A stretch of 64,000 bases of DNA from Dyadobacter frigoris (GTDB lineage: Bacteria > Bacteroidota > Bacteroidia > Cytophagales > Spirosomataceae): assembly GCF_005280585.1 (NCBI RefSeq), contig NZ_SZVO01000006.1, positions 310,001-374,000 of the forward strand. The letters are read 5' to 3'. The notes beneath the pieces are model-generated. The model saw nothing but the letters and a program-made list of their open reading frames with translations, was not told the origin of the DNA and searched no databases. The stretch's first letter is position 1; every line of letters starts with the position of its first letter. Below, one piece after another: positions 35,229 to 42,264 of the stretch. The translations under genes and the position numbers were made by a program.

Positions 35229-36203
35229 ATGCTCCGACGAATACTAGATCAACTTGAAGATTTTTTCGGTATTTCCAGGAAGCAGGCCCGAGCTGCTTTT
35301 GTTTTAATGACATTGTCCTTCTTTTTAATATGGACTCCGTTTGTTTTCAAACGCTGGATATTACCACTTCTTCCAACTTCGTCCGAACCTATTAATACTC
35401 AAAAACTGGATAGCATAGCAGCTCAACTGGAAAAAGATGCCGCTTTGCAGGAAGAAGAAAACGAGAGTAATTATTCAAAAAAGGAATATTCAAAAACACC
35501 TTCCAAACCTGTCCGCTTTTTTCCTTTCGATCCTAATACCGCTTCTGTTGATCAGTTAGAGGAACTTGGCATTCCGGCCTTCATCGCAAAACGTATCGAC
35601 AAATACAGATCAAAAGGTGGGAAATTTAGAAAAAAGGAAGATCTGCTGAATATTTACGATTTCCCTTCTGATGTTTATCAAAAACTTGAATCCTATATTA
35701 AACTTCCGGAAACAGGTTCAGCTTATCCCAAAACAAAATATCCCGAGAAAGCATATGCAAACAATTCCTTCCCCAAAGAAGTTAAAGCATACAACAAACC
35801 TGTCATCGTTCCATTTGATATAAACACAACCGACACGACACAGCTTATTAAACTAAAAGGAATCGGCAGCAAATTGTCTTTACGTATTTTAAAATTCAGA
35901 GATGCGTTAGGCGGATTTCACTCAACAAGCCAGTTTTCAGAAATATTTGGGCTTGACTCTTTGGCGTTAACCGAAATGAACAAATACGCTAAAATTCAAA
36001 GTCCGGTTAAAAAGATCAATATAAATACTGCAACTGTTGAGGAATTAGGTCAGCATTCTTATTTGCGAAATAAAAAGATTAATTCGGTAATTGTTAATTA
36101 TCGAACGCAGCATGGAGCATTTCAATCGGTTGAAGATTTGAAAAAGGTTAGGGTATTGGATGAGAAGGTTATTGAGAAGATTGGGCCTTATTTGGTGTTT
36201 TGA
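35229..36203 (+). CDS. ComEA-like helix-hairpin-helix membrane-anchored protein
   Basis: This 324-aa protein has one N-terminal membrane segment (AAFVLMTLSFFLIWTPFVF, about residues 21-40), a low-complexity linker, and three helix-hairpin-helix modules: FDPNTASVDQLEELGIPAFIA (about 99-150), FDINTTDTTQLIKLKGIGSKL (about 195-250) and ININTATVEELGQHSYLRNKK (about 262-322). Such proteins bind DNA; ComEA binds incoming DNA in transformation, but here the assignment is only by domain. The gene lies just after vapC. Confidence 0.82.
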   Translation: MLRRILDQLEDFFGISRKQARAAFVLMTLSFFLIWTPFVFKRWILPLLPTSSEPINTQKLDSIAAQLEKDAALQEEENESNYSKKEYSKTPSKPVRFFPFDPNTASVDQLEELGIPAFIAKRIDKYRSKGGKFRKKEDLLNIYDFPSDVYQKLESYIKLPETGSAYPKTKYPEKAYANNSFPKEVKAYNKPVIVPFDINTTDTTQLIKLKGIGSKLSLRILKFRDALGGFHSTSQFSEIFGLDSLALTEMNKYAKIQSPVKKININTATVEELGQHSYLRNKKINSVIVNYRTQHGAFQSVEDLKKVRVLDEKVIEKIGPYLVF

Positions 36204-36235
36204 AAAATATATTGAATGGTAAAATCAGCATTTGT

Positions 36236-36847
36236 TCAATGAAAGTTATTTGTCAACCGATTTAAATTATCGATCAGGAACATAATGTAAAACAACAATT
36301 GAAAACCCATAACACAGTTAAATACGATGCGGACCAGATTTTTAAAATTCATAGCTTCTCCCCAGATCATTCGTATCATACCGACAATAAAAGAGATAAA
36401 ATAAATCAGTATCCAGAAAATATCTATTAATGAAACTCCTACTGGCGGAAATAAATAATAATTGACGAGGATTGTCAGATAACAAGCTACGCAAGTACCG
36501 ACTAACAGAGATCCAGCATGCCATAAATTATAATCTACAAGTTTGGTTGTTTCTTTACCTTCTCGGGCCTGGGAAAATGACATGATCATCCAGATCCCAA
36601 AATCATAAACCGAATATGACGTCAACAAAACATAGCCGAGGTCGTACCAACCGCGAAAAGATCCTTGCAAATTGTTGACACGAATTATTGGAATAACATC
36701 GAAAGCGATATAGACAAAAAGTAAAACCGTTACAATTAATCCCACGTAGTGAAATATCTTCCTCTTAGTTTCCAGGAGAACTTTCCAGGAATCGATTAAA
36801 TCATGAGTAACAAAAATGGTATAAGCGCAAACGAACAGAATTTCCAT
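36236..36847 (-). CDS. Integral membrane protein of unknown function
   Basis: This 203-aa protein has about six hydrophobic segments and conserved-looking polar residues in MEILFVCAYTIFVTHDLIDSW at the start. No family was recognised. It is the only gene downstream of the Crp/Fnr regulator gene on this strand, and a perfect FNR-type palindrome lies 59 bases before its start, so it may be a target of that regulator. Confidence 0.62.
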   Translation of the reverse strand: MEILFVCAYTIFVTHDLIDSWKVLLETKRKIFHYVGLIVTVLLFVYIAFDVIPIIRVNNLQGSFRGWYDLGYVLLTSYSVYDFGIWMIMSFSQAREGKETTKLVDYNLWHAGSLLVGTCVACYLTILVNYYLFPPVGVSLIDIFWILIYFISFIVGMIRMIWGEAMNFKNLVRIVFNCVMGFQLLFYIMFLIDNLNRLTNNFH

Positions 36848-36854
36848 GGCAATT

Positions 36855-36882
36855 GATTTGGAATATTTTTTAATTCCAAATC
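36855..36882. repeat. Inverted repeat just upstream of the membrane protein start
   Basis: GATTTGGAAT (36855-36864) pairs perfectly with ATTCCAAATC (36873-36882) across an 8-base loop, 8 bases before the start codon. It could be an operator or an mRNA leader hairpin that hides the ribosome site. Confidence 0.5.
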
Positions 36883-36905
36883 TCCGCTAATCAGAAATCG
36901 TTTCC

Positions 36906-36921
36906 TTTGATAATTATCAAA
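36906..36921. promoter_or_regulatory. FNR/CRP-type box
   Basis: TTTGATAATTATCAAA is a perfect 16-bp palindrome and contains TTGAT-N4-ATCAA, the exact FNR consensus. It lies between the Crp/Fnr gene and the membrane protein gene. See the regulator entry for the matching recognition residues. Confidence 0.65.
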
Positions 36922-36962
36922 ATCGTTATTCCAGTTACCCCAAAAATGCTAACAGCCAACAG

Positions 36963-37526
36963 CTATTTCCTAGCCCGAATCCGACTCAAATGCTCCTGAG
37001 AAATCCCCAGATAAGAAGCGATTTGCCCAAGTTTAACCTTTTGAAGTATATCCGGAATTTGAAGTAATAAGCGCTCGTACCTTTCTTCGGCAGTACAAAA
37101 AGCGAAGAGTTTCATGCGCTCGTCAAGTAGAAGATAATTATTGGTGATTAGTAAACGTCCCAGTCTTTCCACACCAGAATACTTTTCAAAAACCGGTTCG
37201 ATTTTATTGTATTGGAGACTCCAGATAACAGAATCTTCAAGAATCTCAATGTTATATAAGGAAGGCTGACCTGTAAACAAACTGTCAATCGCACTTACAA
37301 TCTGATTTTCTGAAGCAAACCAGGCGGTTACCTCCTTTCCATCCTTGTAATAAAAAACACGGGCGATTCCACTTTCCAGAAAATGGAATTCCTTACATAC
37401 ATCGCCGTTTCGAAGCAGCAATGTATGTTTGGGAATTGTTTTATGAATCGTAATTTGATTTATTGCAATAGCAGATTCATGCGGCAATGGAGCAAGCTGA
37501 TTCAAATAATCGATGAAATAATTCAT
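36963..37526 (-). CDS. Crp/Fnr-family transcriptional regulator
   Basis: This 187-aa protein has a cyclic-nucleotide-binding-like beta barrel (about residues 20-110; LLRNGDVCKEFHFLESGIARVFYY) and a C-terminal helix-turn-helix (LGQIASYLGISQEHLSRIRARK). The recognition helix has E-x-x-S-R (EHLSR), the FNR-type pattern that reads TTGA half sites. It lacks the cysteine cluster of oxygen-sensing FNR, so it may sense another signal. Its start overlaps the stop of the LOG-like gene by 1 base, suggesting one transcript. See the FNR-type box just downstream. Confidence 0.88.
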   Translation of the reverse strand: MNYFIDYLNQLAPLPHESAIAINQITIHKTIPKHTLLLRNGDVCKEFHFLESGIARVFYYKDGKEVTAWFASENQIVSAIDSLFTGQPSLYNIEILEDSVIWSLQYNKIEPVFEKYSGVERLGRLLITNNYLLLDERMKLFAFCTAEERYERLLLQIPDILQKVKLGQIASYLGISQEHLSRIRARK

Positions 37527-38296
37527 CAGAAATTCGGTTTCAGCAAGTATTTCGAATAAAATTCGTCGATGACATGCACAACTTCATCCGGTGTATCAAC
37601 GAGGCTGATTAATTTCAAATCGACTTCGTTAATGTTCCCAGCGGCCAGCATCGTATCTTTAATCCAATCCAGAAGGCCTGACCAATAACGGCTTCCAACC
37701 AATACAATCGGGAAACGTGCAATTTTCTTTGTTTGGATTAATGTCATCGCTTCAAATAATTCATCCAGCGTTCCAAATCCACCAGGCATTACGATAAAGC
37801 CTTGTGAATACTTGACAAACATTACTTTACGCACAAAAAAGAAATCGAAATTGATGTTTTTGTCGTGGTCAATGTACGGATTGCTATGCTGCTCAAAAGG
37901 CAATTTGATATTCAAACCCACCGATTTTCCGCCTTGCTCAAACGCACCTTTATTACCTGCTTCCATGATACCGGGCCCTCCACCCGTAATGACACCATAA
38001 CCATGACGCACCAGTTTGGCTGCAATATCTTCCGTGATCTTGTAATAAGGATTATCAGGTTTTGTCCGGGCAGATCCAAAAATAGTAACACAGGGCCCGA
38101 TCTTAGCCATTTTGTCAAAACCTTCAACAAATTCGGCCATTACCTTAAATATAACCCAGGAATCTGCACTTTTTATTTCACTCCAGTTACGGTCTTCAAA
38201 TGCTTCTTTGATACGTTTTTCGTCATCCGGAACGGCGGGGTTAAGAAGAGATAAGTCAATTAATCTTGAATTTCCATCTTTTAATTCATCACTCAT
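37526..38296 (-). CDS. LOG-family Rossmann-fold nucleotide hydrolase (TIGR00730)
   Basis: This 256-aa protein has the family motifs GGGPGIMEAGNKGA and MPGGFGTLDELFEA (PGGxGTxxE). Family members cleave nucleoside 5'-monophosphates such as cytokinin ribotides, releasing the base and ribose 5-phosphate. It overlaps the Crp/Fnr regulator gene by one base, so it may share its regulation. The rpiB gene divergent from it handles ribose 5-phosphate, a suggestive link. Confidence 0.86.
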   Translation of the reverse strand: MSDELKDGNSRLIDLSLLNPAVPDDEKRIKEAFEDRNWSEIKSADSWVIFKVMAEFVEGFDKMAKIGPCVTIFGSARTKPDNPYYKITEDIAAKLVRHGYGVITGGGPGIMEAGNKGAFEQGGKSVGLNIKLPFEQHSNPYIDHDKNINFDFFFVRKVMFVKYSQGFIVMPGGFGTLDELFEAMTLIQTKKIARFPIVLVGSRYWSGLLDWIKDTMLAAGNINEVDLKLISLVDTPDEVVHVIDEFYSKYLLKPNF

Positions 38297-38331
38297 ATTT
38301 TCAAAAATATTTTAGTTCATTAATTTGCTGT

Positions 38332-38339
38332 TACCTTTG
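38332..38339 (+). promoter_or_regulatory. Predicted -7 element for rpiB
   Basis: TACCTTTG matches TAnnTTTG about 85 bases upstream of rpiB; a TTA sits where the -33 TTG is expected. The leader would be about 78 bases. Confidence 0.4.
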
Positions 38340-38423
38340 TTTTCTTTTTCAAGAGAGGCGAGAAATTTTAACAATATCCAATAAAGAATTGTTATTAACC
38401 TGGACACAATTAACAAAAAAGTA

Positions 38424-38855
38424 ATGAAAAAAATTGCTATCGGTTCCGACCATGCTGGTTTTCCCTACAAGGAACCCATTACCACCTGGCTTACCAATAA
38501 CGGTTATGAAGTAAAAGATTTTGGCACATACAGCGCCGATTCGGCAGATTATGCAGATTTCGCGCATCCTGTTGCCAGCGGCGTTGAAAAAAATGAATTT
38601 GAAAAAGGAATTCTACTGTGTGGAAGCGGGCAGGGCGTATGCATTACAGCGAACAAACATCAGGGCATCCGCGCGGCTTTGGTGTGGGATCTGGAACTTG
38701 CAGCTTTGGCACGTCAGCATAACGATGCCAATGTAATTTGCATTCCTGTCCGGTTTATAACTCTTGAAAGCGCTATCGCAAGTGTTGAGGCGTTCTTAAA
38801 TACAGATTTTGAAGGAGGAAGACATCAGTTGCGCGTTAATAAAATCGCTTGCTAA
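38424..38855 (+). CDS. rpiB: Ribose 5-phosphate isomerase B
   Basis: This 143-aa protein begins MKKIAIGSDHAGFPYK and contains the LLCGSGQGVCITANK loop with the catalytic cysteine of RpiB. It interconverts ribose 5-phosphate and ribulose 5-phosphate. Length is normal (about 145-150 aa). It is divergent from the LOG-like gene. Confidence 0.95.
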   Translation: MKKIAIGSDHAGFPYKEPITTWLTNNGYEVKDFGTYSADSADYADFAHPVASGVEKNEFEKGILLCGSGQGVCITANKHQGIRAALVWDLELAALARQHNDANVICIPVRFITLESAIASVEAFLNTDFEGGRHQLRVNKIAC

Positions 38856-38860
38856 CTTCC

Positions 38861-38981
38861 TTAGTTGAAAGTTGAAAGTGGGCTACCAAGTTTTTGACTT
38901 TGGTAGCCCGGTTCAGGTTCTTAACTCTATATAATTTTATTAATTCATGATTTTGCGAAATCAGTCGTCACTTTCAACTAA
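38861..38981. repeat. Inverted-repeat-bounded spacer with internal hairpin between rpiB and the DUF6427 gene
   Basis: TTAGTTGAAAGTTGAAAGTG (38861-38880) and CACTTTCAACTAA (38969-38981) are inverted copies that bound a 121-bp spacer. Inside is a 10-bp hairpin, GGGCTACCAA (38880-38889) with TTGGTAGCCC (38900-38909), without a clear T-run. It may be a decayed palindromic element that also acts as a terminator for converging transcripts. Confidence 0.5.
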
Positions 38982-40391
38982 TTAAATCTTCTGATAAATC
39001 CCTTTCCACTGACTAAGCTTATACTGCTTTTGAAGCGCCGGAACACGGGCCAGGAGTTTCGGCATTAAATTCACTTTATCAATAACATAATCCGGCGGAT
39101 CTTTTCGAAAATTGTCATACACGTGAATAACACTGTCAAAATGATCCAGATTTCTTAGATCGTAGCTTGACAAATCCCAGTTTAAATACGGAGTAGCGCT
39201 AAAATTTTCAGTATACTCGCCTGCATGTTGGCCTAACACCAGAATTCTTTTATTCCTGATATCCGGAGGTAAGGAAGCTGTCTTTGACCGGAGATTTTCC
39301 AGTTTCCCCATTGAAATACCGGGTAAAATCCCTCTTGTTCCCTGGTATTGTATAAATACGATAACGGCAGTCATCAATACAAACTGAAATTCATCCCCGA
39401 TACTTTTTCTTTTAAAACTCTGAAAATAATGGGTTGCAAAGAAAGAAGCCGGCGGAATGAAAATCACAAACTGCATTGGAGCCAGATATTGCATTAGTGG
39501 AATTGTAAAAACTGCCACGATAAACCAGAGCGCCATTACCTGCTGGATTCTGGTTTGATAATTTACAAATCTTAATGTTGTAAAAATTCGTGTAAAACCC
39601 ATTATCCCGAAACCAAGCGGCAAAATCAATGAGGCTAGCAAAGACGAAAAATCGTTAAGATTATATTGTTTTACCTGAAAAACAGAAGTCAGCAAATTGC
39701 GGTTTAAACTTTCAATCCCGTCGTTCATATAGAAAAATAACAATACCATTAGCAGCGGAAAAATTGATCCAAAAAGTCCTAATAAATGGTGACGGATTGT
39801 TGCGCCTGTATAAAACAGCAATGCCAGAAACGCCCAAACCATAAATAAGGATGCGGGCAAATAAAATAACGTAGCGATACCAATGTAAAGCCCCATTTCA
39901 AAAACCTGATTGGTAGCTTCCCGCTTTACCAATATTTTTACAATCAAACCAAATGCAAAAAGCAAAAAAGTATTGGCCATCAACATAGGCGAAAGCGTAC
40001 CTAGGTCAAAGGATATATTCAGGAAAATCGCATACAAAGCACCGGGAATGTAGGTGCGCTCAGGAAAAACTTCGCGGGAATAAATTACATAATTAAAATA
40101 AAGTATCTGGATAATTCCCAGTCCGGCCGCCGCCAGCTGATACGCCCACTGCGCCCTTCCGAATAAGGAATCTATGAGCCAATATGTCAATCCGGAGAAT
40201 GGACTGACATTATCCCAGACATCGCGGTAAAGCATAAAACCGTGGTTCATTTGCTCTCCGACGAGCATCCAGCTCAATTCCGGTATCAGTAAAGGTATTC
40301 CCCCAAAAAAGAACGGCAGCCTTAGCAGTAGAAAAAATACCACTAAACTAATCATCTGATAAGCCGCGTTAACCCGAAAAAAACTAAGCAA
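38982..40391 (-). CDS. DUF6427-like polytopic membrane protein
   Basis: This 469-aa protein has about ten hydrophobic segments and a soluble C-terminal part (residues about 370-469, ILVLGQHAGEYTENFSATPYLNW...). The pattern FFGGIPLLIPELSWMLVGEQM fits the DUF6427 family of Bacteroidota; the family is assigned by pattern memory only. Function is unknown; it resembles undecaprenyl-linked glycosyltransferase-like membrane layouts but no catalytic motif was seen. Confidence 0.7.
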   Translation of the reverse strand: MLSFFRVNAAYQMISLVVFFLLLRLPFFFGGIPLLIPELSWMLVGEQMNHGFMLYRDVWDNVSPFSGLTYWLIDSLFGRAQWAYQLAAAGLGIIQILYFNYVIYSREVFPERTYIPGALYAIFLNISFDLGTLSPMLMANTFLLFAFGLIVKILVKREATNQVFEMGLYIGIATLFYLPASLFMVWAFLALLFYTGATIRHHLLGLFGSIFPLLMVLLFFYMNDGIESLNRNLLTSVFQVKQYNLNDFSSLLASLILPLGFGIMGFTRIFTTLRFVNYQTRIQQVMALWFIVAVFTIPLMQYLAPMQFVIFIPPASFFATHYFQSFKRKSIGDEFQFVLMTAVIVFIQYQGTRGILPGISMGKLENLRSKTASLPPDIRNKRILVLGQHAGEYTENFSATPYLNWDLSSYDLRNLDHFDSVIHVYDNFRKDPPDYVIDKVNLMPKLLARVPALQKQYKLSQWKGIYQKI

Positions 40392-40572
40392 GAAACTGGA
40401 TGGTTAGATAGGACGACATGAATACTTTCACGAAATTACAACGTAGGGGTCTACAAAAACAAAATAAGTATGGATATTTGTATTAAATATAGTTAGAAGA
40501 AGTTAAGGGTGACAGCGGAAAGGTTTTGCAATACAATTAAACCATAGTTCCAAAGTCGCCATTCAGAAAAAG

Positions 40573-40956
40573 ATGGAATCGAAGAGACAACAAAAAGTAG
40601 GGAGACAAATCCAGAAGGATTTAGGTGAAATTTTTCAGCAGGATGCAAAACATTTGGTAAACGGCACTTTCGTGACGATCACAGCCGTACGCGTTTCTCC
40701 TGATTTGGGAATTGCACGTGCATATCTAAGTTTTTTACCAGAAAAGAATAAGTTATTTTTACTTGAAACGATAAAGGAAAATACCAAATTTATAAGACAA
40801 AAACTGGCTGAACGTGTTCGTCATCAGTTAAGAATTGTGCCTCATTTGCAATTTTATATTGATGATACTGCCGAATACGCGGCAAAAATGGATCTTTTGT
40901 TTGCAGATATTGTAATTCCTCCTGCTCAACCGGACGAAGAAGAAGAAACGAATTGA
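40573..40956 (+). CDS. rbfA: Ribosome-binding factor A
   Basis: This 127-aa KH-fold protein starts with SKRQQKVGRQIQKDLGEIFQQ, includes ITAVRVSPDLGIARAYLSF and HQLRIVPHLQFYIDDT. RbfA helps 30S subunit maturation near the 16S rRNA 5' region. It is followed after 18 bases by an FtsX-like permease gene, an arrangement common in Bacteroidota. Confidence 0.94.
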   Translation: MESKRQQKVGRQIQKDLGEIFQQDAKHLVNGTFVTITAVRVSPDLGIARAYLSFLPEKNKLFLLETIKENTKFIRQKLAERVRHQLRIVPHLQFYIDDTAEYAAKMDLLFADIVIPPAQPDEEEETN

Positions 40957-40974
40957 TCTTTCGCGATACTGACA

Positions 40975-42204
40975 ATGAATCTTTCGTACCGAATTGCCAT
41001 TCGCTATTTTTTTTCCCGCAATAAACGCAGCTTCATTAGTGTGATCGCTCGCATCGCCATGGCTGGCGTTGCCGTTGGGACAATGGCAATGGTTGTTGTA
41101 CTTTCTGTTTTTAACGGAATGGAAGATATTAACAGGAAAATGTTTAAAACTTTCGATGCTGATGTAACCATTACGCCTGCCGAAGGAAAACGTTTTCTGG
41201 TTTCTGATTCGCTTTTGAAGTCCATTAAATCAATTGAAGGTGTCGATATGGTCACACAGATCATTCAAGATAACGCGCTGGCACGTTATGGTAATCAGCA
41301 AACTATTGTAAGATTAAAAGGCGTAGACAGCACCTTTTCAATACGCGGACAACTGGATACCGCTTTGATTGAAGGTTCATTAAAACTTTACGGGCCAGGC
41401 GGAACACCTTACGCTGTGATATCTGATGGCGTTAGAAATGCATTGTCTATATCATTGCAAGATATCATAACCCCGTTGGAATTGTGGTATCCCAAAACAG
41501 GAACAAAAACGCTGAATGTTACTTCTACCGAAGCTTTCAACCAAACTGTGATACGTCCTGGCGGTGTATTTTTTATTGAAAACAGGTATGACGATTATGT
41601 TATTGCACCATTGTCTATCGTGGAATCTTTGCTCCAATACCAGGGTCAGCGCTCGTCACTTGAAATAAAAATTGCATCGAAGGGATATCTTGAAAAAGAT
41701 GTTGCACAGGATATTGAAGAGAAAATCGGCAATAAATTTATAGTTCGCGACAGAGACGCCATGAACGCAGATCTGCTCCGAGCCATTCGTGTAGAAAAAT
41801 TGTTTGTTGCCGTTACCCTATCCTTTATTATTTTAGTAGCCGCAATCAATATTTTCTTCTCTCTCAGCATGTTAGCTATCGAAAAGAAAAAGGATGTTTC
41901 CATGCTTTATGCACTGGGCGCTACGCCTTCGCTGATCAGAAACATATTTCTGGCCGAAGGAGCGATCGTTGCCTTGTCAGGAGCAATTGTAGGGATATTG
42001 AGTGGCATACTTATATGCTGGTTGCAGATGAGCTACGGACTTGTTTCGATGGGCATGTCCACAGCGCTTGTGGATGCATATCCTGTGAAATTAATCTGGC
42101 AGGATATACTTTTGACCGGTGGTATTATCGTTATCATAACCTTGGCCGTTTCGTATATCCCGGCACGCCGTGCTGCGTTATCCGGCCAGACCCTGATTGT
42201 TTGA
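40975..42204 (+). CDS. FtsX/LolE-like ABC transporter permease
   Basis: This 409-aa protein has an N-terminal membrane segment (residues about 27-50), a periplasmic MacB-type core domain, and three C-terminal segments in an FtsX domain (KLFVAVTLSFIILVAAINIFFSLS... to the end). It resembles LolC/LolE permeases that extract lipoproteins to the outer membrane. Its ATPase partner is not adjacent. It follows rbfA after 18 bases in a likely operon. Confidence 0.86.
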   Translation: MNLSYRIAIRYFFSRNKRSFISVIARIAMAGVAVGTMAMVVVLSVFNGMEDINRKMFKTFDADVTITPAEGKRFLVSDSLLKSIKSIEGVDMVTQIIQDNALARYGNQQTIVRLKGVDSTFSIRGQLDTALIEGSLKLYGPGGTPYAVISDGVRNALSISLQDIITPLELWYPKTGTKTLNVTSTEAFNQTVIRPGGVFFIENRYDDYVIAPLSIVESLLQYQGQRSSLEIKIASKGYLEKDVAQDIEEKIGNKFIVRDRDAMNADLLRAIRVEKLFVAVTLSFIILVAAINIFFSLSMLAIEKKKDVSMLYALGATPSLIRNIFLAEGAIVALSGAIVGILSGILICWLQMSYGLVSMGMSTALVDAYPVKLIWQDILLTGGIIVIITLAVSYIPARRAALSGQTLIV

Positions 42205-42264
42205 TAAGACTGATTTTAAAAGTTTCCTATTTAACACTTCAACAATTTGATCAAATTCAAAAAT

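Noticed and set aside
42247..42258. TTTGATCAAA near the second M1 gene as an FNR box
   Set aside because: The half sites abut without the four-base spacer, so it does not match TTGAT-N4-ATCAA.
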